42,028 nucleotides of DNA. Source: Acidobacteriota bacterium (GTDB lineage Bacteria; Acidobacteriota; Terriglobia; Bryobacterales; Bryobacteraceae). Positions 33,469 through 41,536 of the stretch are shown here, one piece after another (within the stretch, counting starts at the first letter, position 1; each line of letters opens with the position of its first letter). The notes under the pieces are model-generated. The model was not told the DNA's origin and did no database searches. It saw only the letters and a program-made list of their open reading frames with translations. The stretch spans positions 1 through 42,028 of the forward strand of contig VFZX01000024.1 of assembly GCA_016871015.1 (NCBI GenBank). The letters are read 5' to 3'. The position numbers and the translations under genes are program-made.

Positions 33469-33780
33469 GTGCTACCCTCCCTAATACTGTTCCAGTCTTC
33501 CTCGTCCTCCAACGCCATCATGGGCATCCTGCCGCTCGTGCTGATGTTCGGGATCATGTACTTCCTGCTGATCCTCCCGATGCAGCGCCAGCGGAAACGG
33601 ACCCAGGAAATGCTTGGCTCGCTGAAGAATGGGGACATCGTGCAGACCAGCGGAGGGCTGGTGGGTTCGATCGTGTCGCTCACCGACGACGTGGTCGTGC
33701 TCCGGGTCAAGCCGGACAATGTTAAGCTTCAAGTTCTGCGCTCGGCGGTATCGGGCGTGGTGAACCCGGAAGAGAAGTAG
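33469..33780 (+). CDS. yajC: preprotein translocase subunit YajC
   Basis: This small inner-membrane partner of SecDF has 103 residues here. One TM helix (about 19-38, PLVLMFGIMYFLLILPMQ) is followed by QRQRKRTQEMLGSLKNGDIV and VSLTDDVVVLRVKPDNVKLQ, the conserved cytoplasmic part. GTG 33469 lies one nt after the tgt stop. The frame is open back to another GTG at 33442, which would add nine residues (MWTIPPEYS) inside tgt; the shorter form is preferred but not certain. secD starts 3 nt after its stop. Confidence 0.92.
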   Translation: MLPSLILFQSSSSSNAIMGILPLVLMFGIMYFLLILPMQRQRKRTQEMLGSLKNGDIVQTSGGLVGSIVSLTDDVVVLRVKPDNVKLQVLRSAVSGVVNPEEK

Positions 33781-33783
33781 GAA

Positions 33784-35400
33784 ATGAGCAAGAATCTTCG
33801 CTACAAAGGGCTGATCATCCTCGGGGTGATTCTGGTGTGCGTCTACTTGATCACAGGCATCCCCAAGTCCAAGGACGAGCTGGCGGCCAATCTGCGGACC
33901 AACATCAAGCTTGGGCTCGACCTCAAGGGCGGGTCACACCTGGTGTGCCAGATCCAGGTCCAGGATGCGTTCAAGGCCGAGGCCGGAATCGTGATCGACC
34001 GGATCAAGACGGCGGCGACCAAGGCCGGCATCCCGTATTCGACCATTGAAACCAACGATCCAGCGACGCTGGCCGACGCGGAGAAGATCGAAATCACGGT
34101 CAAGGGCGTGCCGATCGACAAGACAAGCGCGTTCCGCCAGATCGTAACCGACAGCGCTTCGCAGTGGACCCTGACCGGGATCAACCCCACCGACTACCGG
34201 CTCAACCTGAAGCCGACCGAAGCCATCCAGTTGCGTAAGGACACGGTCCAGCGGACCGTCGACACGATCGAAAAGCGGATCAATGCGCTCGGGCTCGCGG
34301 AAGCCACGGTCCAGCCGCGGGGCCGGGCCGAAGCCGACAGCGAAGTGATGATCCAGATGCCGGGCGTGGACGATCCCGCCCGGGTCAAGGCGATCATCTC
34401 GACTGCGGCCAAGCTTGAGATCGCAGAAGTCAAGAGCGGTCCTCACACCGACGAGGCGCAGGCGATGCAGTCCCATGGCGGGCTGCTCCCGCTCAACACT
34501 CGCATCGTGAAGGCTTCGGCGGCGAGCGGCGACGGCAGCGGCGTGTTCGTGCTGTCCCGCCTTCCGGTCGTCACCGGGCGCGACATCCGCAACGCCCGTT
34601 CGAGCCGTGACGAGTTTGGCAAGTGGGAGACAGATTTTACACTGTCGCAGGACGCGGCCAAGCGGTTCGGAAATTTCACGGAATCGAATGTCGGCAACCG
34701 GCTGGCAATTGTCCTCGACGACCGGGTTCAGAGCGCGCCAACGATCCAAAGCCGGATTGAGGATTCGGGCCGCATCACCGGCGCCGGAAACGAGCAGGAC
34801 GCGGCGGACCTGGCGCTGGTACTGAAGGCCGGCTCTCTGCCCGCTGGTTTGAAGTACCTCCAGGAGACGACGGTGGGGCCGTCGCTGGGCGCGGATTCCA
34901 TCCGGCAGGGTTTCGTGGCCGGTGCCGCGGGTTTGGTGGCGGTTGTCGCCGTGATGCTGATCTACTACCGGGGCGCGGGGATCAACGCCACGCTTGCGCT
35001 CGTTCTGAACGCCGTGATTCTGATTGGAGTGCTGGCCTACTTCCAAGCTGTGTTGACACTTCCGGGCATCGCTGGCATCATCTTGCTGATTGGTATGGCG
35101 GTGGACTCCAATGTGCTGATTTTCGAGAGGATCCGTGAGGAGCTGCGGGGAGGCAAGACGATTCCGGCGGCCATCTCGGCGGGGTTTGACCGCGCGTTCC
35201 TGACGATTATCGACACACACGTGACCACGGTCGTGAGCTGCGCGTTTTTGTTTATTTTTGGGTCCGGGCCCGTTAAGGGTTTCGCCGTGACCCTTGTGAT
35301 CGGTCTGATCGCCAACGTGATCACCTCGGTCTTCGTCTCGCGGTTCCTTTTCGACTGGCTGGTTGAGCGGAACCCGAAACTTGAGAGTTTGAGTATTTGA
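33784..35400 (+). CDS. secD: protein translocase subunit SecD
   Basis: SecD, with SecF, uses the proton-motive force to pull exported proteins through SecYEG. The 538 residues have TM1 (about 9-26), the conserved LGLDLKGGSHL (about 43-53), a large periplasmic domain with RINALGLAEATVQPRG and five C-terminal helices. TM4 carries GMAVDSNVLIFERIREELRGG-type sequence with the conserved Asp for proton transfer. A GAAGTAGGAA purine stretch precedes the ATG. yajC lies just upstream and secF 92 bp downstream. Confidence 0.96.
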   Translation: MSKNLRYKGLIILGVILVCVYLITGIPKSKDELAANLRTNIKLGLDLKGGSHLVCQIQVQDAFKAEAGIVIDRIKTAATKAGIPYSTIETNDPATLADAEKIEITVKGVPIDKTSAFRQIVTDSASQWTLTGINPTDYRLNLKPTEAIQLRKDTVQRTVDTIEKRINALGLAEATVQPRGRAEADSEVMIQMPGVDDPARVKAIISTAAKLEIAEVKSGPHTDEAQAMQSHGGLLPLNTRIVKASAASGDGSGVFVLSRLPVVTGRDIRNARSSRDEFGKWETDFTLSQDAAKRFGNFTESNVGNRLAIVLDDRVQSAPTIQSRIEDSGRITGAGNEQDAADLALVLKAGSLPAGLKYLQETTVGPSLGADSIRQGFVAGAAGLVAVVAVMLIYYRGAGINATLALVLNAVILIGVLAYFQAVLTLPGIAGIILLIGMAVDSNVLIFERIREELRGGKTIPAAISAGFDRAFLTIIDTHVTTVVSCAFLFIFGSGPVKGFAVTLVIGLIANVITSVFVSRFLFDWLVERNPKLESLSI

Positions 35401-35492
35401 TCGAATTGTGGTAGCGTTTTTGGATCGGCGTGGGAACAACTTGGACGAGCCCGGTGTCTGAAGTGGTGTGAACACCCAGCTCGATTTGCTGC

Positions 35493-36728
35493 ATGGAAAT
35501 TTTCAAGAACACGAATTTCGACTTCCTTGGCAAGAAGGCTCCGTTCATCGGGCTGTCGGTTCTCTTGATCGCCGCGGGACTGGCGAGTCTGATTGCCAAA
35601 GGCGGTCCCCGCTATGGCATCGACTTCGCGGGAGGCACTGTCACCAGCGTGATGTTTGCCAAGGAGCCCAACGAAGATCAGATCCGCGGAGCGCTCGCGG
35701 CAAAGGTCGGCGGAGAGATCTCAGTCCAGCGCGTTGTCGGCACCCGGGAGGTGATCATCGGGACCGAGCTCAAATCGGAAGGTGAGATGGAGCAGGCCCG
35801 GAAAAACATGACCGCTGCCCTGTACACGGCCTTTGGCGGCAACCCTGAAACCGACTTCCACGCGATGGGTGCAGCCAAAGTTGTCGACAAGCTTCAGGAT
35901 CCACTTCAGAAAGCGAGCGCGGGCGTGTCCACCGACGGCCTGCAGACGCTCGCCAAAGCGGTACTCGACTACCGCGACACACCGCCGCGATCGGGATTGA
36001 TCGCGAGCTTCGACGATCTGAAGAACGTCCCCGCGATGACCCAGCCGGTCATCGATGTCATGAAGAAGGAGCTAACACTTGCGCCGTTTGCGATCCGCAG
36101 CTTTGAGCTGGTGGGTCCGAAAATCGGTGAGGAGTTGAGATGGCAGGCCATCCAGGTGACGCTGCTCGCCTTGGCCGGAATGCTTGTCTACATCGCCTTC
36201 CGGTTTGAGTGGATCTACGGGATCGCGGCGGTGATCGCCGTATTTCACGACACGGTGATCACGATCGGGCTGTTCTCGTTGTTCAACAAGGAGATCACGC
36301 TCCCGGTCGTAGCCGCGCTGCTCACCCTGGTCGGATATTCGATGAACGACACCATCGTGGTGTTTGATAGAATCCGTGAAAGCCTGCACGGGAAGGTGAA
36401 GGCTTCATTCTCCGACATCGTGAACACGAGCATCAACCAGACACTGAGCCGGACCGTGCTGACGAGCGGTCTGACGTTCCTTTCGGTACTGGCACTCTGG
36501 ATTTTCGGAGGGCAGGTACTGAACGGGTTTTCGTTCGCCCTGGTCGTGGGCATCATCGTTGGTACTTACTCGTCGATTTTTATTGCAAGCCCGATCCTGA
36601 TTTTCTGGCAGAATATGCTGGAGAGCAGGAAGAAGGCTTCCGGGGCTCAGGCTCCGGAACCGGCCAAGCCCTCACCGGCGAAACCGCCAGCCCGGCCGGC
36701 CGCGAGGAGGGAGAAGTCCGCCAAATAA
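35493..36728 (+). CDS. secF: protein translocase subunit SecF
   Basis: SecF is the partner of SecD. The 411 residues are longer than the roughly 320 of Escherichia coli SecF. The extra length is a larger periplasmic part (about residues 85-195) and a Pro/Lys/Ala-rich cytoplasmic tail (about 378-411). YGIDFAGGT near 41-49 and YSMNDTIVVFDRIRES in the fourth helix are the family motifs. The 92-bp gap from secD holds a 12-bp palindrome-like GGTGTGAACACC (35465-35476) but no strong promoter. Start ATG 35493 has no clear Shine-Dalgarno. Confidence 0.95.
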   Translation: MEIFKNTNFDFLGKKAPFIGLSVLLIAAGLASLIAKGGPRYGIDFAGGTVTSVMFAKEPNEDQIRGALAAKVGGEISVQRVVGTREVIIGTELKSEGEMEQARKNMTAALYTAFGGNPETDFHAMGAAKVVDKLQDPLQKASAGVSTDGLQTLAKAVLDYRDTPPRSGLIASFDDLKNVPAMTQPVIDVMKKELTLAPFAIRSFELVGPKIGEELRWQAIQVTLLALAGMLVYIAFRFEWIYGIAAVIAVFHDTVITIGLFSLFNKEITLPVVAALLTLVGYSMNDTIVVFDRIRESLHGKVKASFSDIVNTSINQTLSRTVLTSGLTFLSVLALWIFGGQVLNGFSFALVVGIIVGTYSSIFIASPILIFWQNMLESRKKASGAQAPEPAKPSPAKPPARPAARREKSAK

Positions 36729-36762
36729 TCGCCGCCCGAAGGGGTGGCGGGAAGGAAACCTT

Positions 36763-37530
36763 ATGTTCGAGCAAAGCCTGATTGACGCGAAGGGAAAAAC
36801 CACCAAGGCATCGTCGATCCTCGTCTCAACCCTGGTTCAGATGGGATTGGTGTTCCTGGCCGTTATTCTTCCCATGATCTATTTCGAGACGTTGCCGGGC
36901 GTGCAGCTATCCAGCTTCCTGGTTCCGCCGCCGCCACCGCCTCCACCACCGCCTCCACCGCCGCCAGCACCCAAAGTGATCAAGGTGATTCCGCGCCAGT
37001 TTGACGCCAACAAGCTCATGGCGCCCAAGCAGATCCCGAAAGAGATCGCCGTGATCAAAGAGGACGAACTGCCTCCACAGGTGGCCCAGGCCGCGGGGGT
37101 GGTGGGTGGCGTTCCCGGCGGCGTCCCTGGCGGGACGATGGGTGGGGTGATTGGCGGGATCATCGGTTCGGTTCCGACTGCCGCACCGCCTCCTCCTCCG
37201 CCCCCAAAGGTGGAAGAGAAGCCCAAGCCTCAGACTCCGCAGCGGATTCGCGTGGGCGGCAACGTCCAGTCGGCCAAGCTCCGGCGCCAACCCAAGCCAG
37301 CCTATCCGCCGCTGGCGCGCCAGGCCAGAATTCAGGGCTCGGTTCGTTTCACCGCGGTGATTGCCAAGGATGGAACGATACAAAACCTCCAGTTGATCAG
37401 CGGGCACCCCTTGCTGGTTCAATCCGCCCAGGACGCCGTGAAGCAGTGGGCATACGAGCCCACTCTGCTCAACGGTGAGCCGGTGGAGGTGATCACACAA
37501 ATCGATGTCAATTTCACTCTGACCCAGTAG
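36763..37530 (+). CDS. tonB: energy transducer TonB
   Basis: The 255-residue TonB passes proton-motive force from ExbB/ExbD to outer-membrane receptors. One TM helix is at about 20-42 (ILVSTLVQMGLVFLAVILPM). A run of about 14 prolines (about 55-68) starts the periplasmic linker; a Gly-rich stretch (about 112-136, GGVPGGVPGGTMGG) is unusual and may add flexibility. The TonB C-terminal domain (about 170-255) has PAYPPLARQARIQGSVRFTA and VKQWAYEPTLLNGEPVEV. AAGGAA precedes the ATG. It is followed by exbB and two exbD genes. The Oar-like receptor at 8375-11587 is a possible client. Confidence 0.93.
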   Translation: MFEQSLIDAKGKTTKASSILVSTLVQMGLVFLAVILPMIYFETLPGVQLSSFLVPPPPPPPPPPPPPPAPKVIKVIPRQFDANKLMAPKQIPKEIAVIKEDELPPQVAQAAGVVGGVPGGVPGGTMGGVIGGIIGSVPTAAPPPPPPPKVEEKPKPQTPQRIRVGGNVQSAKLRRQPKPAYPPLARQARIQGSVRFTAVIAKDGTIQNLQLISGHPLLVQSAQDAVKQWAYEPTLLNGEPVEVITQIDVNFTLTQ

Positions 37531-37576
37531 GGTCGGCTTTCGGTACCTCAACAATCAACTCGCAGGAGACTTTATC

Positions 37577-38314
37577 ATGCTCGTGAATCTACAACTTTTC
37601 GCCTTCCTGTTGCTCCAAGAAGGCGGTGCGGTGGCCTTCGACGTCATGTCGATGTGGGAACAGATGGGCTGGCTGGCCCGCGCAGTGGTGATCGTGATGT
37701 TCATCATGTCCGCCTACTCGATCGGCGTCATGATTGACCGTCTGATCGCCTATAACGGCGCCCGGAACCAGTCGCGGCAGTTTGCTCCCCAGGTGGCCGG
37801 CGCTTTGCGCGAAGGCAAACTCGACGAAGCCATCAAGATCGCCGACCGCTATAAGAAGAGCCACCTTGCCAAGGTCGTTGTCGCTGGATTGCAGGAATTC
37901 CGCGCCCACCAGAACAGTTCGGAAATTCCGGGCGAGACCGTGGAAGCCAGCCGCCGCGCCCTTGAGCGGTCCGAAGCCATTGTGCACGCCGAGCTGAAGC
38001 GCGGCATCAGCACGCTGGCGACGATCGGTTCCTCGGCTCCGTTCGTCGGACTGTTCGGAACAGTGGTCGGAATCATCAACGCGTTCAAGGGGATTTCGAC
38101 GGAGAAGTCCACTGGTCTCGGTGCCGTGGCCGGCGGTATTTCGGAAGCGCTGGTGGCCACCGCGATCGGGCTGTTCGTCGCCATCCCGGCGGTCTGGATG
38201 TTCAACTACTTCTCCTCGCGTCTGGAAGCATTCGACGTTGAGATGGGGAATTCCGCCTCCGAGCTGGTCGACTACTTCCTGAAGCGCTCCCAGAAAGTGG
38301 GCGCCGGAAAGTAA
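37577..38314 (+). CDS. exbB: ExbB/TolQ/MotA-family proton channel subunit
   Basis: The 245-residue inner-membrane protein forms the ExbB pentamer that surrounds ExbD. TM1 is at about 31-52 (AVVIVMFIMSAYSIGVMIDR). The conserved channel helices hold TLATIGSSAPFVGLFGTVVG and ALVATAIGLFVAIPAVWMF. An AGGAGA site lies 8 nt before the ATG. It may serve TonB here or a TolQ-like role; the adjacent tonB favours ExbB. Confidence 0.93.
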   Translation: MLVNLQLFAFLLLQEGGAVAFDVMSMWEQMGWLARAVVIVMFIMSAYSIGVMIDRLIAYNGARNQSRQFAPQVAGALREGKLDEAIKIADRYKKSHLAKVVVAGLQEFRAHQNSSEIPGETVEASRRALERSEAIVHAELKRGISTLATIGSSAPFVGLFGTVVGIINAFKGISTEKSTGLGAVAGGISEALVATAIGLFVAIPAVWMFNYFSSRLEAFDVEMGNSASELVDYFLKRSQKVGAGK

Positions 38315-38356
38315 CGCCCATCAGGCGGGTTTGCGCGAGTTGATTGCCGCGCTTGA

Positions 38357-38391
38357 CCCCGGGGCGGGAGTTCCGGTGTGGAGCCCCGGGG
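38357..38391 (+). repeat. CCCCGGGG repeat able to form a hairpin between exbB and exbD
   Basis: The self-complementary octamer CCCCGGGG is at 38357-38364 and 38384-38391. The two can pair across a 19-nt loop. The hairpin sits in the 122-bp exbB-exbD gap without a T-run, so it may slow transcription or protect exbB mRNA and is not a full terminator. Confidence 0.4.
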
Positions 38392-38436
38392 CGGCGCGGT
38401 CGAGTCCGCAACTTTTCCGAAGGGAGAACTACAACT

Positions 38437-38883
38437 ATGAAACGAAGAGAGGCAACGCTGGTCTCCGACATCAACGTGACGCCGATGGTGGACGTGATGC
38501 TGGTCATGCTGATCATCTTCATGGTCATCACTCCGATGCTCACCAAGGGCATCACAGTGGAACTGGTGAAGACCAAGAATCCGGTCGCGATGGCCGACGC
38601 CGACAAGGAGGACGCCATTCTTGTGGCTGTCTCCCGCGACGGCCGCCTGTACCTGGGCAGCACGCAGGTCACCAACACCGACGCTCTGGTTTCGAAGGTG
38701 AAGGATATGCTGACCAACAAGATCCAGAAGATCGCCTACCTGAAGGCGGATTCCAGGGCCCGTTACGAGAAGGTGGTTGAGCTGGTGGATGCGGTCCGTT
38801 CGGCGGGCGTGGACACCATGGGCCTGCTCACTGAATCGAGCGAAAACAAAGTGAACGTGACCAAGGCGCCGGGCGGCATGTAG
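38437..38883 (+). CDS. exbD: ExbD/TolR-family protein (first copy)
   Basis: The 148-residue protein has one TM helix (about 20-40) containing SDINVTPMVDVMLVMLIIF; the Asp in the helix is the proton-carrying residue of ExbD. The periplasmic part includes VSRDGRLYLGSTQV and YEKVVELVDAVRSAGVDTMG, typical of the family. ATG 38437 was chosen because the TM segment follows at the normal distance and AGGGAG lies upstream; the open frame further left is not conserved. A second exbD follows 38 nt later. Confidence 0.93.
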   Translation: MKRREATLVSDINVTPMVDVMLVMLIIFMVITPMLTKGITVELVKTKNPVAMADADKEDAILVAVSRDGRLYLGSTQVTNTDALVSKVKDMLTNKIQKIAYLKADSRARYEKVVELVDAVRSAGVDTMGLLTESSENKVNVTKAPGGM

Positions 38884-38921
38884 CCCCGGGCGGAAATCGA
38901 AAGCGAAGGAGAACAAATCCT

Positions 38922-39341
38922 ATGTCAATGTCAGTTGGCGGCGCCGCTCAGGCCGATATCAACGTCACTCCGCTGATCGACGTGCTGCTGGTGCTGCTGA
39001 TCATCTTCATGGTCATCACTCCGCTCACGCCAAAGGGGCTGGAGTCACTGGTTCCCCAGCCACCGCCACCCAACCAGCCTCCGCAGCAGGCAGATGTCCG
39101 CACGGTCGTCATCCAGGTGGAGCGCGACAAATCGCTCAAGATCAACCAGGAGACAACCGACGAGGCGAAGCTTGGTGCGCGCCTGGAAGAGATCTTCAAG
39201 ACCCGCGCCGAGCGCGTGGTTTTCGTCAAGGGGGATCCGGACATCGAGTTCCAGTTCGTCGCGCGGGCGATCGACATCGCCAAGGGCGCTGGAATCGACA
39301 AAGTGGGCCTCATGACACCCAAGATGGAAGAAGGCAAGTAA
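38922..39341 (+). CDS. exbD: ExbD/TolR-family protein (second copy)
   Basis: The 139-residue relative of the preceding gene has ADINVTPLIDVLLVLLIIF in the TM helix (about 10-33) with the conserved Asp. After it comes a short Pro-rich stretch (VPQPPPPNQPPQQ) absent from the first copy, then VVIQVERDKSLKINQE and AIDIAKGAGIDKVGLM. Paired exbD genes are common in TonB systems for large substrates, and the two may form a heterodimer in ExbB. GAAGGAG precedes the ATG. Confidence 0.93.
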   Translation: MSMSVGGAAQADINVTPLIDVLLVLLIIFMVITPLTPKGLESLVPQPPPPNQPPQQADVRTVVIQVERDKSLKINQETTDEAKLGARLEEIFKTRAERVVFVKGDPDIEFQFVARAIDIAKGAGIDKVGLMTPKMEEGK

Positions 39342-39351
39342 AGGAGGGGAT

Positions 39352-40170
39352 GTGAAACTCAACCGGACCGTTCTTGCTCTGGGCGCGGCGGCGGCGCTCC
39401 TCGCGGCCACGACAAGCTGCACCAGGCTTCAGGCACGAGACCGCTTGAACAAAGGCGTTCACGCGTTCAAGTCGGCGAAATACGCGGAAGCAGTCGAGCA
39501 CTTCAAGGTTGCCACCGACCTTGATCCCGACTTCCCGCACGCCCGCCTCTATTTGGCGAGCGCCTACATGAGCCAGTACATTCCGGGCGCCGAGTCCCCG
39601 GAAAACCTGGAGATGGCCAAGACTGCCCGCGACGAGTTCCAGAAGGTTCTCGACAAGGACCCAAAGAACACCCTGGCTCTGGCCTCGATCGCAACCCTGT
39701 TCTTCCATCAGAAGAAGTGGGACGAGTGCGAAGAATGGAACAAGAAACTCATCGAGGCCAACGCTGAAGCCAAGGAAGCCTACTACACCCTCGGCGTGAT
39801 CTCCTGGACCCGCAGCTTCCAGAAGCGCATGGAAGCCCGCGCGAAGCTGGGGATGAAGCCAGAGGACCCGGGTCCGGTAAAGGACGCCAAGGTCCGCAAG
39901 CAGTTGGCGGCCGATCTCCTGCCGACGATCAACACCGGGATCGACAATCTGACCAAGGCCCTCAGCATCGACAAGGAATATGACGACGCCATGGCCTATA
40001 TGAACCTGCTCCACCGCGAGCGGGCCGACTTGCAGGACGAAAAAGACGCCTACAAAAAGGACACCGACGATGCCGATATGTGGGTCCAGAAGACGCTCGA
40101 GACCAAGAAGCTGAAGCAGCAGCGGCTGGCCGAGAAGCAGGCCCAAGGCATCATTCGCGAGGACAAGTAG
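39352..40170 (+). CDS. TPR-repeat lipoprotein
   Basis: The 272-residue protein starts at GTG, with AAGGAGG 4 nt before it. The signal sequence ends at a lipobox-like AATTSC (Cys23), so it is probably lipid-anchored, though the residues before Cys are not ideal. TPR-like helical repeats follow at about 30-130 (AKYAEAVEHFKVATDLDPDF; ALASIATLFFHQKKWDECEE), then a helical region to a charged end. It is the last gene of the tgt-sec-ton operon, 10 nt after exbD. Similar TPR proteins in ton clusters may act as scaffolds; the role here is unknown. Confidence 0.85.
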   Translation: MKLNRTVLALGAAAALLAATTSCTRLQARDRLNKGVHAFKSAKYAEAVEHFKVATDLDPDFPHARLYLASAYMSQYIPGAESPENLEMAKTARDEFQKVLDKDPKNTLALASIATLFFHQKKWDECEEWNKKLIEANAEAKEAYYTLGVISWTRSFQKRMEARAKLGMKPEDPGPVKDAKVRKQLAADLLPTINTGIDNLTKALSIDKEYDDAMAYMNLLHRERADLQDEKDAYKKDTDDADMWVQKTLETKKLKQQRLAEKQAQGIIREDK

Positions 40171-40177
40171 TCTCCAT

Positions 40178-40801
40178 TCACGAAACCAGGGTTCTGGTTT
40201 CCCGTAGTTCGTTCAATTCACGCGCGGCCCAAGTTGGGAAACGGGCCGCGCTTTCGTTTAGGCGGGCTGCATTCAGGCGCGAGAAATCGAGGTCGATCCA
40301 GACGCGGTCTCCCCGGCGGCGGGACAGATAGATCAAGTCGAGCAAAGCCTTCTCGGGCCATGCCTCGAACACGTACAATCCGTTCGCTGAGCGCCGGATG
40401 TCGAATCCCCAATACAACTCCCGGCTGATTGAGTGGTATCGGATCCCGCCCAACGGAGTCCGGCGTGTTTGGGTCGGTTGGAGCGTCACACAGGTGAGCG
40501 CAGCCGAAGGTTGCGTCGTTGCGCCCGCGTTGCGCAGCGCGGATTCGAGTGAGACGTACGAGGGCTGAACCAGAACCGCGGCGGCTTCCTCGATCGTGAG
40601 CCTGGAGAAGGCGTGGGTGTACCATCCGGCGCCGATGTGTGTCAGCAGACCCTGCCGGGTCATCCGCCAGCATGCCTGGCGCGCGGCCTTTTCGCTCAAA
40701 CCGGTGAGCATGCGATAAGAAGATCCGGGAAGCAGAGCCGCGTTTGGAGGAAGGCTCTTCAGGAGCTCGATCCAATCGCGGGTGGTGTAGTACGGTTTCA
40801 C
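40178..40801 (-). CDS. AbiEi-like antitoxin of type IV toxin-antitoxin system
   Basis: The 207-residue protein resembles AbiEi antitoxins, which have an N-terminal winged helix and a C-terminal domain, repress their own operon and counter AbiEii. The winged helix spans about 1-70 (SYRMLTGLSEKAARQACWRM). PSYVSLESALRNAGATTQ and AWPEKALLDLIYLSRRRG are family motifs. A longer open frame to 40903 exists, but the GTG at 40801 forms a GTGA overlap with the stop of the toxin gene and starts KPYYTTRDWIE, so I chose it. It is encoded second, after the toxin, the reverse of most abiE operons. Confidence 0.8.
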   Translation of the reverse strand: MKPYYTTRDWIELLKSLPPNAALLPGSSYRMLTGLSEKAARQACWRMTRQGLLTHIGAGWYTHAFSRLTIEEAAAVLVQPSYVSLESALRNAGATTQPSAALTCVTLQPTQTRRTPLGGIRYHSISRELYWGFDIRRSANGLYVFEAWPEKALLDLIYLSRRRGDRVWIDLDFSRLNAARLNESAARFPTWAARELNELRETRTLVS

Positions 40802-41511
40802 CGGATGAAACTTCTCAGGTAGGTCTCGACCCGCGTAACGATCAGTGCTCCGGTCTCCCGCGTCAGCCCCGTGACTCCAGCACGCTCCAACGATTGGATC
40901 CATTGCGGGCGGCGAAAGGGGGCCAACAGCCCGGTGATCGCGTCCTCATCCGGTTCATCCGCGAATTCATCGGCCAACGCGGTCCGGGTGGCCGCATCCA
41001 GTTCAGCGCCCTGGCCGAGAAGAAACCAGACATCGAAGAGGTCGCCGGCTTTGGGGTATTGCCGTGACAGCAGCGCCCGCGTCTTCTGAAACAAGGCCGC
41101 GGACGGATCCGGCACGCGCACCGAGGCCGATCCTGTAACGGCAGTCGCGAAAATCACCCGCGTGCTGCGAATTGTCCCGCCGATCCGCGTCAGGTCAACC
41201 GAAAACGCCGGCCGGTCCCGGTTCTCGACTCTAAGGCGGGTGAATCCGTCCGGCGTGGTCTCGGCCGGACCGCTCAACAGGAACTCAGATCCGAGCACTG
41301 GATTGGCCGCCTCCAGAGCGTGGCGGACTGCCTCCGCGACCTCCTCCGGACCCGGCGCCGAGGCCTGTGGGGCGAGGTCCACGTCATGGCTGGTACGAGG
41401 GCTGTGATTGACGATCCGCAGCATCGAGCCGCCGATCCAAACAAACGCGTCGGGGTACCGGCGGAATATCTCCACTACGACGGCCAGCTCCGCCTGCTCA
41501 ATTAGGTCCAC
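40798..41511 (-). CDS. AbiEii-like nucleotidyltransferase toxin
   Basis: The 237-residue protein belongs to the DNA polymerase beta-like nucleotidyltransferases of the AbiEii/MenA group, which act on tRNA or use NTPs to block growth. WIGGSMLRIV (25-34) and RTSHDVDL (39-46, D43 and D45) are motif I; FSVDLTRIG and KTRALLSRQYPKAGDLFDVW fit the later conserved segments. GTG 41511 is the start, with TACAAT 7 nt upstream. It overlaps the antitoxin gene by 4 nt. The pair could serve phage defence or plasmid-type stabilisation. Confidence 0.82.
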   Translation of the reverse strand: MDLIEQAELAVVVEIFRRYPDAFVWIGGSMLRIVNHSPRTSHDVDLAPQASAPGPEEVAEAVRHALEAANPVLGSEFLLSGPAETTPDGFTRLRVENRDRPAFSVDLTRIGGTIRSTRVIFATAVTGSASVRVPDPSAALFQKTRALLSRQYPKAGDLFDVWFLLGQGAELDAATRTALADEFADEPDEDAITGLLAPFRRPQWIQSLERAGVTGLTRETGALIVTRVETYLRSFIR

Positions 41512-41518
41512 ATCCGAT

Positions 41519-41524
41519 ATTGTA
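41519..41524 (-). promoter_or_regulatory. -10-like TACAAT before the toxin GTG
   Basis: TACAAT on the minus strand (41524-41519) lies 7 nt before the GTG at 41511, which suggests a leaderless transcript for the toxin-antitoxin pair. No matching -35 is clear. Confidence 0.35.
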
Positions 41525-41536
41525 GATAAAACCGAA

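Noticed and set aside
35465-35476. GGTGTGAACACC palindrome-like site between secD and secF
   Set aside because: Short arms of 5 bp and no promoter near it; not enough for an operator call.
36925-36970. CCG/CCA/CCT repeats in tonB
   Set aside because: They encode the normal proline-rich linker of TonB and are not an independent repeat.
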